DNA of 64,000 nt from Amblyornis subalaris (lineage: Eukaryota > Chordata > Aves > Passeriformes > Ptilonorhynchidae): positions 5,928,191 through 5,992,190 of the forward strand of contig JACAXG010000013.1 of NCBI GenBank assembly GCA_018881555.1. Reading direction: 5' to 3'. A program made the translations under genes and the position numbers. The notes below the pieces were generated by a model. The model worked only from the letters and a program-made list of their open reading frames with translations. It was not told where the DNA came from and searched no databases. Each line of letters begins with the position of its first letter. Positions within the stretch are counted from its first letter, which is position 1. Below, in pieces: positions 26,201 through 40,200 of this stretch.

Positions 26201-29200
26201 ACATATAAACAAATTGTAAAAAACCCCAGACGTTTCTGGGTTTAACCCTAACTGGTTACCACTATGGGCAGATATAAAATACTTGCTTTTGTTTAGTAGT
26301 TATTTGTCATATTTTTTAATGCACTAAAAGATAAAAAATGTTGTATATGTCCTAATCATCAGATTTTTAATACAAGTTCTGCCTGCTCCGTAGTGTCTGA
26401 TCTATGCTGTTGCTCACGGAGGTGACTGAATTGATGCAGATGTTTTCCTTCTTATATCACAAGTAACAGCTGAACACACAAATTCCAGCCTTTCTCAGTC
26501 AGAACTGATCAGTTGCCTCATCCGTAGCTTAGTAATATATAAAAAGTAGATTTGAAAGTGTTACAGGGAACTGAGCAATTTTCATTTTTGCCTGCTTTGT
26601 AATCCAAACCACAGAATTCATCAGGAGTTTTCTGTATCTGCTCAGATGCTCTAGTCCAGTTACCAGCTGTGGCATAAAGATATGTGAGCTTCAGTAGGTA
26701 TAACTGCCCCCAGAAAACAGGAGGAGGGTTGGGTGCTCCCAGGAGTGGCAGAGGTCTGGTTTGAACAAAAGCCTGCTCTGAATGCCAGCTCAAAGTCATC
26801 ACTGTTCTTCCTTTGCTCATTTAGATCTGTTTCTTCCCTCTAATCAATAGCTGCCCTTATAGCAGCTGACTCTGTACAGATGGTTCTTGTGCACTTAGCA
26901 GTATTAGAAAAGGGACTGTGATGTGCTGTATCTCTTTGGCACCCTTCCCAGAGGGAGTAATCGTAACTCCAAGGGACTACTCCTCACTTCCGAGCGTCTA
27001 CAAGAAAGTATCCTGGGCATCATCTCTGGAAGACAGCAGAGAGGCTGAACCAGAGAACAAGCAATTTAAAAAGAAATGGTATTACATATTTGCAGTTTGC
27101 CTTCTGTAAGCCAGCTTGCCTTTGCCTTTGGTCAAGTGCCCCAGGATAGTTGCCCAATGGGGTATTTGACCAGAGTCCTGGAGGTACTGGAGCCCCATTT
27201 CCAGGAAGCACCAGCAGCAGGAGCAAGGCTGGCGTGCCCTGTGGTTTGGCTTTGCCTGCAGTGAGGCACTGCAGAGCTTCCCCACACAGGAAGCTCCCCA
27301 CACTCCCCACACTCCTTCAAAAGTCCAGCTCAGCTGTGCCAGCCACGAAGCAGAGCTGACACAGATCACTGGATTTTCCACAGTCGTTCAGTNGCTTGTG
27401 TGAAATGGGAAGGAAAAGCAACTCTGTTATCACAGCTGCCTTTGCAGGGAAACTGGGTGGATTTTATAACCAGGTTAAAAGCATTTTATTGCTCAATAGT
27501 AATTCCTAAGTTCTTCATTTGAGAGTAAGATGATTTGAGGATAAATACCTATTTTCAACGAACAGTCTTTCCTTGGGTTCTTAGTAAACCTTTAGAGGTG
27601 TTTTCGTTCATGCACATGTGAGCAAAAGCCAGGGCTTTCTTAAACCAGCACCTCCCTCTTCTGTCGCCATCCTCTTGTACCTGCTCCAGGCCTGCGCTGT
27701 CCCTGCTCCAAAAGTGATATGGCTCTTTCTCCTTGATGTGGCAGCTCCTTCCTCTGCCTCTCTCCTGGCTTCAGTGTCTTGATCCCATGCCCTACTTCAC
27801 TCTNAAGACCGGGACTCCTCATCCTGAGATCCCCATGTGATCTTTACTGTTGCTGCTGTGTGACCTGACTGACTGGCTATGGCCATCTAGCAAAAAGCCA
27901 AAGAAGGAGTTAGTGTTAATTTGGGAAAAAACACCCCATGAATGTTAGATGCTTTAAAAACATTACTATGTTGCGTGCTCTCCAGCCTCCTGGCTCTCGT
28001 CGTTTATAAATTTGCAGCTCTCCAGAAGAACACAATCCTCAGCACAGCAGGATCCTGATTTGATCCTAATTGTGACTGCTGGGCCTGAATGGGCTGTTAG
28101 TCAGCAAACTGCCCCCTGCACACAGCGGGTGTGGGGGAGCCTGAGGTGTGAGAGCAGATTATGTGCCAGCCACCACCTCCCTGCCCTGACTTACCTGCCA
28201 AGGGAGGGCAAGGGCACACAGACACCAAACCCACCCGGGTACAACACTTGGAGAGCTGAGAAGGCCAGACTTTGATGGGCTAAAACTCAGGACTAAGCTA
28301 AACAAAGCTCTTTAATTTAGTGACCTCCTAAAGTTTTCCTAGTGGAAACATAGCCCATTATACAAATTTTGCATCTGCAAAAGATTGCAGGAGAGTACAC
28401 ACACATTTAAAACTGTGTCTTCCAGACCACTTAGCAGTCTATAGAACCTTAAACATTTGTGAGCCACTGGTTGAACTCCACAAGAAAATATTACATTGCA
28501 GGTTGGAAGCCCTCTGAAACCTTGCTGCTCTCCCTCCCGGGAGGGAGAGCAGACAAGTTATCTCACAGACTTATGCAATTCTTGTTTTGCATCACTGCTG
28601 AGGGCCCTCGTGAGCTCAGCTGGCTGTGCCCCCAGCCAGGACTGCCAGAGCTAATGCTGTGCAAATCTGGGGTTCCCCCAGTGGAAATTGCAGCAAGATA
28701 AGTCATCTTCGTACCAGCTGGAGTTCCTGCAATGCGTAGTTTTATTCTGATAATATTAGCCANTCATTTCAAGTTTTGATGGTTGCTTTGCCAATGGTGT
28801 GGAAGTGTAAGAGAGTGGAATTCCCTCTCACTCACCAACATGTACCATCCTGCAGAAAAATAACCCGAGANTTGAAGTTATTTATTAAAATATTTTTTTA
28901 AATGGATAATCATGCATGCTTGTAGTCTTCTTCCATTAAACAAGTCATTCATCTATAGGATGATCCCTTTTGTATCCCAAAGTGCCATAGAATTCAGCAG
29001 TGCCAGTGCTTATGGAAGTTGTGCTGAATGGTGAATATGCAGAAAACTCAACCTCCTCCAGAGTTACCAGCAACAGCCTCTGCTCTCTATCAAGCTGGCT
29101 GGATTTAAACAAGTGACAAAGTATGGGATTTTTCTCTAGCCTCTGAGCAAGCTTCCTTTTGTTAATGTTTGTATTTTTGTCTGAAGGTGGTATCTGATCC

Positions 29201-30470
29201 ACAAGACAAGTTAATTGAAAGCCTACTTTAATCATTAAAAAAATGTGGGAAATAGCTGGAGGGTGAAATATCAGGCTGGGATTATGAGACTAAAGCTACA
29301 TTTTACAAAAGAAAACCTTGTGCCTTGCACTTGTCCTTGTAATGTTGCAAGAGCCTGAGGCGTTGAATTAATTCCCAATACAGCTGAGTTCTAATTATCC
29401 AAATAGATCAGGGGACCCAGGAGCAATACATCCCCCACTAACGCTCACAAAGCCACCCAGAGCAGGGTGTTGGTGTTCCCTGAGATGCTGGGGTGGGTGC
29501 AGCCACCACGGGTGGTACCTCAGTCAACATCATCTCAGACATCAGTGACGTACTGAGTGATGCTGGGGTTTGTCGGCTTTAAATAAAGATGGGACATTCC
29601 CTTATTTAGGTAATGCAAGTAGGACATAACTCATGCTGAGGTAATGGAGAGCGAGGTGTGAAAGGAAACCAGAAAAATGAGGTTCCANTAGGGGAGCTTG
29701 CACTCTGTAGCCAATTTTCCTTGTGTTTTGAAGGACCTATATTCGCAGAAGGACAAATCATTAGTTCATGATCACGTCCACATCAAGCTGAAGGTTATCA
29801 CATTCATTTATTTTAAACTGACAGAATAGGGTGTGGTATTTTGGGCCGTGGGTGGAACGTGGAGTTTTGGGTGTTTTCCTGATTTATGATTGGAAATACT
29901 TAAAAAGCAATTTCTGTTTTGCAGAAGAATAGCTATGTCATCTTCCTGTGAATAACACAGGGTGTTCACATCTCCATGGTAATTGGATGTGATAAAACAA
30001 ACAGATGTTCTGAGGTTCTTCTATGAGAAAAGTCCTGTAAAGGTCTGAGTTTTAATGCTCCTAATGCACATATATCCCTTTGTCTTCAGTTTTCTCATAA
30101 TAACAAGGTCCATCATGGGGCACACTGCAACTCATGGGAGAAACAAACACAAATCTGAAGAGAATTATGGCTGGAAAAATTTTCATTAAGTTTGTTTTAA
30201 AAATGTTGGAGAAGACTTTAGGAATAAGGCACTTGACTCTACATGCCTACCCTTTGGTTCCATCTGCCCTAATCCTGTCTTCAGCTTTCATTTCATATCC
30301 TAATTCCTTTCCTCTTTCAGAAATGAATAGAGGTATCTCTTAAATTCCTCAGGCTCAATCTCTTGCTCTCCTTGGGCTGCAGCAGCACAGCACTCCCTCA
30401 AGGAAGGATACCCTGCTAAACACCCTCCTGCCCAACACAAGCCTGTTACCTTTCATCGTCGTGTTCTCAT
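20240..30470. other. non-coding sequence without recognised genes
   Basis: Roughly 10 kb with no exon or RNA gene that I can support. It contains homopolymer runs (T-run near 25,541-25,552), a duplicated CCCCACACT near 27,295-27,312, and moderate-length chance ORFs on both strands (for example 21,181-21,633 minus and 25,459-25,857 plus) without recognisable domains. No LINE tail or LTR was recognised here. Confidence 0.5.
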
Positions 30471-30473
30471 GGG

Positions 30474-30530
30474 CACACACAGACACAGTCACACACACAC
30501 ACAGACACACACACACACACCCACCACACA
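30474..30530. repeat. (CA)n microsatellite
   Basis: An interrupted CA repeat with GACAC and GTCAC interruptions. The antisense reading gives the Val/Cys-rich frames seen on the minus strand, so those frames should not be read as a gene. It is probably length-polymorphic. Confidence 0.95.
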
Positions 30531-31821
30531 ACTTCAGGAAGCCGTAAGAGACCACAGCAGTCAAATGAATTTGAGCCTTTATTTGAACAAATGTCAGAAA
30601 TTGTTGACCTTCCCGGCGCAGCTGCAGAGCCCTCCTGCCCGAGCCGGCTCCTGCGGGGTCGGCTCAGCTCGGGGGGACTTTTGGGTGCAGGGAGGGGCTG
30701 CCGAGGTTTTGGGTTGTGTGTGCTGCACAGGGAGCGGTGATGGAGAGGAGGGGAGTGCTGCTGTCTCAGTGGATTTATTCTGGTTGATATTTCACTGATG
30801 CCTGAAAGCCCAATATGAGAGTGTGGCTGCTTAGTGCTCTGTGCTGCCCTTGGCCTCACACACACACTGTTTCCCAAAAAGGCTTCATGCCCTAAATGGA
30901 TGAAGCAAAGAATAGGATGGGAGCGGAGCGTGGGGCAGTGGGGAGAGCTCCCCCACCGTGCCTGGCAGGTCTCTGGCTGTGCTGGAGCAGCACCAAAGCC
31001 TCCTGACTCCCAGCCCAGCATCTCATCCACAGCTTATCAATTTTTTTGCATTCTTAAATGCATTTGATGGACTGCAGTTGCTGGAGCACCACAGATCTAC
31101 TGAGAGGCTCTCTGATGTGCTTGAAGATGAAAGTATAAATAGAATATTTTTGGAGAGCTAGCCATACTCCAGTGATAAGCCTGAGGGAAGAACGGTTCAG
31201 AACATCCCAGCCAAAGTCACTACTGACACATAGGGTGTCCAGTAGTTTTGNGAGTTGTCAGATTTTCTCTCACTTCATATAAATTGTAGAGAAGACAGAA
31301 TTTTGTCCTTGAAGAAGAATAGAAAGTGATATTGAAAGTATATTCACCACACTTTCCATCCTTAAGGTACCCTTTAATTTCAAATGCATTGTTCCAAGTT
31401 GTTTTTGCAGAAATAATTATAAGGTGTTGGAGTTTATCATCTCCTTGGATGACAGCCATACCTGGAAAAAAGCACTGAATAAAAGCCACGTTAGCAGTTA
31501 GCCCTGGGCTGGTTCCCACTGTGAGCCAAGGCCTCTCTCTGGAGCTCAGCTGTTTGCAGTTGGCAGTCCATTTATTTAAAAGCTGTTAAAATACCTAAAT
31601 ATTTTTTTTCCTAGGAATTCGTTGACATTGAGTGCCATTAATTTCCGCATTTCTAGCAAGCAGTTAAATTATTCTTGTTCCCCATTAGCTAATAAAGCTC
31701 TTGAGATGGAAAGCTGCTTTCCTACCACAATGAAGCAATATTAATATTTTGCTCTTAAAAAATCAGTGTTCGTCTGAGGGTCACAAAACGTTTTGCAAGG
31801 GTGGACGAATGTATGGGTTGG

Positions 31822-31871
31822 TATGTATACACACACACACATACACATATATGTATATTTATTTATATATA
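31822..31871. repeat. (CA)n/(TA)n microsatellite
   Basis: A short ACACACAC run continues into alternating ATATATGTATAT and TATATATA. It is a composite simple repeat with no coding role. Confidence 0.85.
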
Positions 31872-32640
31872 GGCCATCTGTCACGGGCTTTTCTGTCTCA
31901 GTCTGTTGTCTCTTAACTGCAGTTGCAGCTGGTTCCGGCTGGGGTGAAAGCTGACCCTCACCAAGGAAATGTGGTAAATCCCAGACCTCCAAATTCTCTG
32001 GAGGTGGTTTAAAAAGTTTGAAGATGTCCATTCAGTCTCTTTCCCTGGCTAGTTCCATAATAGAAAAAAGACTGGGAAATTTTGATTATGCTTTTTGCAA
32101 AAAAAAAAACAACAACCAAGGAAACAACCCACTTTGGCTCAAGCTGACTAGAAGATTTATGAGGGTGAGTTGGGGGAAGCTAATTTTCCTGGAAAGTTTC
32201 AATCTCATTTCTAAGAAAGAAGAAAATAAATAATAAGCCTCTTTTTTTTCTTTTTTTAAATTAAATATAATGCTCTTTTCTAGCCAACCTTAAGTCTAAA
32301 AAAACCAAACAATAACTAACATGATCCAGTCTTGGGTGCCAAAGAAAATCCTTTCTGAGACCAGTGAGCTCTGGGCAGGCGCAGGAGTGCGGAGAAAGGT
32401 CGGGGCAGGATTTCTGGAGAGATCTTTTCCTCTCCAGGAAAACTTGATGGGAAGCGCATCAGCCCTGAATGTCTTCCCTTTATCCAACCAATAATTCAGG
32501 CTGTCAGTTTCCAGCCAAGTGTCTGTCCCTTTGGCAAGTCCTTTGGCCCCGTCCTCAATGTCAAGGGACTGGTTGCTAACAGCTAAGCCTCTTCATGCCA
32601 GCTTGGGAGTTTTATCCTTTCCTGTGTCTATCCTCACTGT

Positions 32641-32714
32641 CCTCTCCCTCTCCTCTTTCTTTTCTCCCTCCTCTCCCTCTCCTTTTCCCTCTCTCTCTCC
32701 CCTCCTCTTCCCTA
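32641..32714. repeat. pyrimidine-rich (CT)n low-complexity tract
   Basis: About 75 bp almost entirely C and T on the plus strand, in CTCC, CTTT and CTCTCT units. The Ser/Pro-rich plus frame and Glu/Arg/Lys-rich minus frame across it are low-complexity artefacts. Confidence 0.9.
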
Positions 32715-33505
32715 CTCCAACGCTCGCCAAGCCTGGCTTAGCCTCTCCTTTGTCAAAGTTCTGAGATGCTCCTTCTGCTCCAGTGCAGGAGAAATGTGAC
32801 CACACACATTGAAAACCAGTTTGCCGTGGCTCCTTCTCATTTTTGGTGGATTTGCCAGGGAAGAAGGCGGTGAACAGACTCAGTCTGGAGCCAGGAAGCA
32901 TCAGTCTCATTTGCTGGATGATGTTTCGAGGGGAAAGTCGCATGATTCTGCCTGATGTCAAATGACAAATCATGGCACTCTAATGCAAAATTGTTTCCAG
33001 TTGCTTTCCAGCAAGTGAGATGAATCCAACCCAAAACCACCCATCCAGGAGCAGAGGAAATTGCACAATGGAGCATTTAATGCCGAGTGATTTCCAAAGT
33101 GAGAAGATAAGGGGATATATCGCGTTTAATTACAAAAGCAACAGTCAGCTCAGAGATTTAGACTTATGAGCAGCAGTGGGCTTGGAAATAAAACAGACTT
33201 CTTTCAAAATATACTGTAAGAACCTTTGCCAAACATCTATTCTTATTCACCTTTCAGTGAACACTGGCCTCTTTAATTAAAAAGGGAGAAAATTCCATTA
33301 TTATGAACTGCTGACTGTCAGAAGGAGGAGAAACATCTGTCCTGTGTTAACTAAGTTTTCAGGATTTTTTTCCCCAAAATGCCTCCTTTTCATCAGCTTT
33401 AGCTTTATTAGTACTATAAATGCAACAAATTGTATCAATTTAAATATCCACCAAAATGAGCAGTGCACCTGAATTTTAACAACCATGGATGTAGGCCATG
33501 GAAGA

Positions 33506-33547
33506 GAAATCTTTATGAAATGCAGTGAAATTTTTATGAAATAAAGT
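33506..33547. repeat. 21-bp tandem duplication
   Basis: GAAATCTTTATGAAATGCAGT (33,506-33,526, shown here only to identify the unit GAAATnTTTATGAAAT) is followed directly by a diverged second copy at 33,527-33,547. It is a local slippage duplication of unknown effect. Confidence 0.75.
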
Positions 33548-35364
33548 ACAGTCATTGGAAGCTTTGCCTTTAACTTTGCTGGAGTTAGCTTTTCCCTTCT
33601 GTCCACTTTCAACTTGCATTTCTTTCTCCAAGCATGGGGATAATATCTGTCCCCTGCTGCCATCTGGACCTAATCTAGGCTGGCCTGGCCATCCTTTCTT
33701 TTCCATCCCCAGGTGTCAGTTTCACCAAACCTGCACCACCACCACCACCCTCTTTCCTCCCTGTTGCTTTGCTGAAGGCAAGTGCAACCCAAAGCTGTCT
33801 CCAGGCCACCTGTCTGGGATGCAGCCAGATTAAATGCAGGTCTGAGGCCACACCTGCACCCTGCAGAGATCAGCATCATCACTTTGCAGAGACCAAGCTC
33901 CATAAATTAGGAACTTGGCAGTAGCACAGCCACCGATTTCCTGAGGTGGGCAGAAGGACTTCAAGCTGTACCACAGCATCACCTGGTGCGTGATGTGTTC
34001 CCCCATCCTTTGGCAGAATTATGGTGCCCACCTCTCCCTCCTTCCCTCAGTCCCTCCCTCCCATCCTTTGCCCCTAGAGCCAACTGGTTCCGATACAAGA
34101 GCTGACTCACCCTGAGCTGCTTGGATGCTGCACAGTAAAACCTTGATGGATATTAAGCATCCTTCTTGGACTTCTGCATAGGTTCCAGCAGTGCTGNCCT
34201 AATCAAACTGCAGCAGCTAAAATGAATAGAAATTTAAAAATGAAATTTAATTTTAAAAAATTACTCATTTCCCTCTTCAGGACTCAACAATCGACACCTT
34301 CCAGGATATGTCCTAAAATGAAGAAGAAGACGTGTCCCATAACTAAGAAAACAGAGGTTGTAAATATTGATCATGTTGGAAAATGAGTGGTTCTTTTCTG
34401 TTTGATCCCCATTCTTCAGTGCTGGGTACAGCAACAGCAAATGACCCAAATGACTCATCCTCAGTAAAGATGCTTGTTGTCTAAAGTCTAGGAGAGGCTT
34501 CAGACTTTCTGGATAGCAGCACATGTTGCTACACATGCATGAAATGCCTGGCTTGGATATTTTATTTAGCTTGGTTGGTTTTCCAGTTTCCATTCAGGCC
34601 TTGGAACTGGCCTGTTTTTCACACCTGAGGCTCACAAAAGGTCTGTAAATCAGTGCTAGACACGAGGGAAGGGGCAGGAGATGGCTGGCAGGAAAAGTGA
34701 TACTTCCAGAGTCCAAAGGGTAATTATTTAGGTACCCAGAATGTCACTTGCTGGAGCAGTGGCTGGAACAACAGGCCAGAGCACTGAGACCTGTCTCATT
34801 TTGAGGGAATGGTACTCCCCCAACAAGTGTTGCACTCCTGNATGGAATTTCTAAAGCAAATGCAGCCACTGCTCTGCCTCTTGTCCCAGGGCCCTGACCC
34901 AGAGCCCGCTGCAGCCAGCAGGAGTCTTTCCATCAACTGGAACACCCCTGGAATGGAATCTGAGCTACAGACACACTAGATCTTGTGCACAGAAAAATAA
35001 TTAGAAAAATTCAGTTGGCTGCAGTTGTTACCAACTTGCATGTTTGTGGATTTGTCTGGCCGGACATATGGTTAGAAGAAAGAATTAGGACTGCACACAG
35101 ATCCCCCTAGAGAATTAACTTCCCTTATTCCTATCTGACCAAACCACCAACCCCAACAAACATCTTGACACCAGACTCTTTACTAAGATGTTTGCTCATC
35201 TGCAGTGGAAATGAGACTCCAAGGGCCAGATTCCATTGCTAAACTGGTGAGGGAGGACTGGGGATGTATCAGGGGAAAAGGTCTATTTGAAGAACTCTGG
35301 GTAAATCTATCTTGTCCACAAAAATCTTTTAGCTAGAGATCTGCTCAGCCAGTTGGGACTTGGG

Positions 35365-35440
35365 AGGCTGGGATCCTTGCTCCAGTTTGGTCATGAGTCC
35401 ACTGGATGATCTGGGCAAGTCACTTTTGTTCTGNGTGGCT
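35365..35440 (+). mobile_element. MIR/CORE-SINE-like relic
   Basis: CTGGGATCCTTGCTCCAG, then GATGATCTGGGCAAGTCACTT, follows the order of the amniote CORE-SINE/MIR consensus (a GGGTTC...CTGCCAC segment, then a GACCTTGGGCAAGTCACTT core). Such elements are ancient and strongly diverged in birds. Assigned by memory of the core motif only. Confidence 0.5.
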
Positions 35441-37213
35441 CGTTGGAGGCACTTGAATTATTCCACAATTAGATGTTCCTGGCAGTCCAGATGCTTCACA
35501 GCTATTGGATTTTTTTTTTTTCCTTCACACTTCTGGGCACTCTGTAGAGAAATCTTGCATAACAGAGGCTCTGGAGACACAAGTCAGAAGTAAATCCTGA
35601 TGTCAGAGTGTCTCTAAGCCTTCCCTACAAACCTGATACTTCTGCTGACAGATCTTCTGCTCATGCCCAGTTTTACACCCACTTAACCTGTTTTAATCCA
35701 TCTATTGGGAGAAATGGTTTCTTGATGAAAAAAAAAAGAGAGTTAATATATGATGAAATAATGAGGGTGCTGGGGAAGCAGCCCTGAGTCAGAGGGCTGT
35801 GGGAGTGTGTTACTCACTGAGAGCACAGCCTGACTTCTGTCTGTGCTCCTCCTTGCTTAGGTTCACCTGCTTGTGCTAGACTCGGGTTTGCCCCAGTGTT
35901 TACATGGCTGGTAAAGATCCGGTTGCCTTTTTTTCTTTCACTTGAGCTTTGACAAATCGCAGTCAGGAGAAATATTAATCTGAAATGTGTGTACTGAACC
36001 TTTGATCACCCTGAGCCAATGAGAAGCTGTGATTAATTTTAATCCTTTAAATGTTCAAATGCAAATCCAGAAGTCTGAATTAATATATTTTGCTGGCATC
36101 AGTAGAGGATTGTGAAACAGGAAATTAGGAGCACAATAACTTAAACAAAAGCTTATGAAGAAATAAAGGCAGTGGTATGGGTAATGAGCCAGAGTGCAGG
36201 CTGGGCTGTTCAGAGGACGCCTGTAAGAGTGAGGTACCAGTTCAGTGGGATTTGGGGATCTATTGCCCCTTTAGTTTCTGGAAAATTCCAGCCTAAAGCA
36301 GTTGCCAACATTTTATTGCAAGTTTATATCTTCATTGTAGAAATTCTTAATAAAATTAGCTTTCCTCTGACCTTGTGCTGAGTCCCAGCAAGGGCCTTTG
36401 CCTGTGGGTATTCCTGGAGTCTATTGTCTGCAGCAAGGACTCTGATTTGTGTTGCACGGGAGGAGTGGAGACAACACCCCTCATCACACCAAAGAGATGC
36501 CGCAGTTTACTTGNTTCTTGTTACTGATACTGGGCAGCAGCCTTACAAAATGCAGAACATAAAATGTATCTGGTGGTTTTGACCCTGTAAATTTGGGTTA
36601 TGCATTGTAAATTGATCTCTAGTGTCATTCATCCTGTTAAAAAGTGACATAAGTATTATTTATACGTGATGGTTACCCTACTAAATTACTTACAAAGATT
36701 TAATAGGTGATAGATGTTTCCATGAGGAACAGGTGTCACGGGTGAGTACAGTCATATGAGCAATAAATAACAAGTCATAAAAGACTAACTCAGTAACAAC
36801 AGTTTAATCATCATTAGCCTTCTCTCGAATATTTATAATTGGAATCAGTTCATTAATTTTCTGCCTACAAGCACCAACAGGCTAAACAGCCACTTCTATT
36901 GCTGAGCTACACCTCTGGAGGCCTGATCCTGATGCTGTTTGCAATCCCACGGGACTACAGATGACGTTGCTCCCAACTCTGTGAACTGGTGCTCCTGGTG
37001 CTCTGTGCTGGGCTCCTCCGTGGCTGCCACAGGCAGGGGACGTCATCCCACTAACGCACTCCTAAAAATACCCCAAACATTGACTAGCCTGTGCACTAGT
37101 CAGGTCCAGGGGGAATGAGTTTGGGAGTCTGTAACGTCTCTGTTTCTCATGCTGCCAGTCTCCACCGTCTGTAGCAGTCTGGGATTATGTCTGAGCCTGC
37201 GGAGCTAAGGAAT

Positions 37214-37235
37214 TGTGTGTGTGTGTGTGTGTGTG
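37214..37235. repeat. (TG)11 microsatellite
   Basis: Eleven uninterrupted TG units. It is a short perfect dinucleotide repeat and a likely polymorphic marker. Confidence 0.95.
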
Positions 37236-40200
37236 AGCCACTGCCGGATATTCGGCATCTGGAATCCATTGTGCCACAGTCATCCTGAGCTGAGCTGGAA
37301 GCCAAAAGAGCTTCAGACTGTATGGGCACATTTTTTAACTCCCTGCTTGTGGGATTTTTGAAGCGCAGAGAAAACTCAAAAGAAATCCGAATCCCAGCAT
37401 GTTAATCCTCACACAGTGACTTCACATTCTTTGGTTTTAAGGGTCAAATTGTGACCTTTGCACAGGAGCCGGGGAAATCTCCCTCCTCCTGCCCTTTCAA
37501 ACAGCACCCACCATCTCCAGGCACACNGTGCCTGCAAAATCCAGCCTGGGAGAGCACTGGCTGTAGCTTCACGCTGCCTGGGAAGGGTTGCAGCTTCATT
37601 TCACCTCTTTACACCACTCACACGGTGGTTAACAGACCACAGAGGAGGGAGAAAACAGCCCCTCCAGAATCCCACGTCTATCTCCTTGCTAGGCATCAGC
37701 CCTGTGCTGTCAGCCTCCTCATTCCCCACACCAGAAAGAAGGATGGAGAGCAGAGGGAGGAAGGAGGTGGAACGTGTGGATGGTGGCTGCGTTGTGCAGA
37801 TCCTCATGAAGGATCCCCTGGGGACCTCCAGTTTATCCTGGGTACCATGCCAGCCCTCCTCTGCCTCCAGAATGCCAGCAGCACACGAGGATTTTTACCC
37901 CTTTGGCATGAGCTCGGTTTTGCTCTGTTTTAGAGAGAAGTTTCTCTCTGAGGTTTTCAGAGGCTGGAACTTGATACCTCTGCGCTGCAGGAGGCAGGAG
38001 CCAGAGCCTGGATTTGACAGCCATGCCTGGAGGCCAGAGCACACAACAGGACACTGGGAGAGGAGCTGGAGCATCACCCACTGTGGTTCAGTCTGTGATA
38101 CCTGTAGGGCTAAAGAACAGCTGCCACCTCCGTGGCACATACTGCAGGGGTTTGCAGTGGCATAAATCTGGGAGTAAATACTTCAGCCTTCAGCACAGCC
38201 CCCTCCTGGGAATCCCACAATGTGTGGTGCAGCTAGTTGGATTTTTTGCCTGTTGGAGGCTATTCCAGAACTGCAATGCTTAGATTCCTGATTCTGAGCC
38301 TGGACTGGTCTGTGGTCAGTTAACCTCATCTGTTCCCCTNCCAAAATTGCTCTTAAATAGCTCTTCTCTCTCACAAGCGTTATCTTTCCAAGTATTTATA
38401 GAAAGCAATTGGTGTCCATTCTCACTTCTGTAAACTGAAGATGCCACTTCTCAAAATCTGTCTTTGAGGAACTCCCGAAGCTACATGGGCAGTCCATAGT
38501 TCTTTTTCCTGCTGCTGATTTGGTATTTCCCTTTTCCATGCAAAATCAGTGTTTTCTCTTTAGCTGGGGAAATTATTTTATCGACAGTTTCATATTAATA
38601 CCCATTTCCCCCAGTTTCTTTGATTTTCCTGGTGATACCTAACCAAAGCCTTTACTGAAATCTTGCTAAGTGAGGTCTACCACATTCTGTTCTTTAGGAA
38701 ATGAGATATGAAGGAAAGATTCTGTTAGTGTAACTGGAGTTACCTTTGATAACTTGCAATATAGGTTCATCCTGTTTTTCTACATCTGAATGTGGAATAA
38801 GACTTCAGGCACATTTAGGTGCTATAATGGTTATTCCATGTATGAAATGCAGTCATTAAGGGTGGAGATTTGAAGGAGATAGATACAGGCATCATTCAGA
38901 AGATAGATAATATATCAGGAATGAGGTTTGAAGCAAAGTGAAAATGCTTCAGTGGTTAAATTTAGGAAAATCCTCCATTCTGTTGGACTGTAAGAAAAAA
39001 AATGTCTTCCTTCTTTTCGGTTTTCTTTTGATGCATGACACGTGTCAAGACATGTGAATCTTGACAGGATATATGAAACTGTAAATCAGATGAAGGAGAT
39101 CCTCCCCGAAGATCCATTATTTCTGCCTTTCTCTTACTTTCTGGTCACGTTTCCTTCCCCTCTCTCATGAACTGCCAAGCTGGGGGGGTTTGGTGCCAGC
39201 TGGTGGAGAGCAAGGACTGCTGCAATGGAAAACATGAATGCTCTTACTTCAGAACAGNAAAATAAGCAGCAGGAGCCTCTGACCATGTCTGATGAGCCTC
39301 TGGAGGTGGAAGGGACATGATCTGTCCATCACTGATCAGAGCTGCCTTGTGCCAACCCCTGGCCCTAATCCAAACCCAATACTATGGGTTTCCAGATCAG
39401 AAAGATGTAGGAGCAGCAATGTTAGGGCCTTGCTGAGATGGCCTTGGCATGCCTTTTCCAGCCCCAATGTTCCNGGAACTGTAGGCTCTTTGACTCTGGA
39501 AGAGATTCAAAACCCCAGGAACCATATTGGGTTCAGTGTGGGACGTGGAGAGCTCAGCACAGTTTTGCCAGCCCGGTGTAAGTTATGTGGGAGTGTCTTT
39601 TTTCCCCTCTTGCATTCTGCTCTCCATGCTGGTCACTTTGGACATCCTCTAAAGCAAATCACCTGTGCAGCATGACAGCTCCACACAGCCCAAACAGCTC
39701 TTTCTCTGTAGGTACAAACAAAAGTTTGCTTGTGTGTCCTCTTGTGTCCTGCTGAACATTCTAAGTGTCATAAGAAACCAAATAGTGTCCTGTTACAATC
39801 TTGTCCTTTATTGTGTTNAAAAACCAGAGTTGTAAGAGTAAAATTCTGCCCTCCCTGCCACCCTCAGTGCCCCAAACTGACTTAGTGATTCAAATATTCC
39901 TGAGCTATCAGCTCCCTGTATCCTGACACAGAATTGAAGCCAAACTCCAGCCAGCAAGTGATCACTGAGGGAGGCTTCAACTGAGAAAACAAATAAACCC
40001 TGGTGCATTCTGAAGCGATGCAGATTTTCACTGCGTATGAGCCTTGACAACATACATTATGTCTACATTCAGCAACAAATCTGTTATCTCCTGGCCTCAA
40101 AAATATGCCACAGATGCAAGTTACAGAAAAACAGCTGCTACAAAAAGGGGATGTGTAAGTAGTTACCATCAAAAAAATCCACAAACCTAAACAAATGCGA

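Larger units (their letters stand above)
30531..37213. other. non-coding sequence; scattered repeat relics
   Basis: No supported gene. Separate entries mark a CA/TA repeat, a pyrimidine tract, a short 21-bp duplication and an old MIR-like SINE. A CCA repeat occurs near 33,727-33,747. The 187-codon minus-strand frame at 30,467-31,030 overlaps the CA repeat and has no recognised domain. AT-rich stretches at about 35,985-36,085 and 36,645-36,865 look like possible conserved non-coding elements by texture only. Confidence 0.5.

Noticed and set aside
30467..31030. 187-codon minus-strand open frame
   Set aside because: Its C-terminal part is the translated CA microsatellite (Val/Cys repeats); the remainder has no recognised motif.
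37458..38165. 235-codon plus-strand open frame
   Set aside because: Overlaps other frames of 80-160 codons on both strands in a GC-richer patch. It shows no recognised domain and no convincing splice signals.
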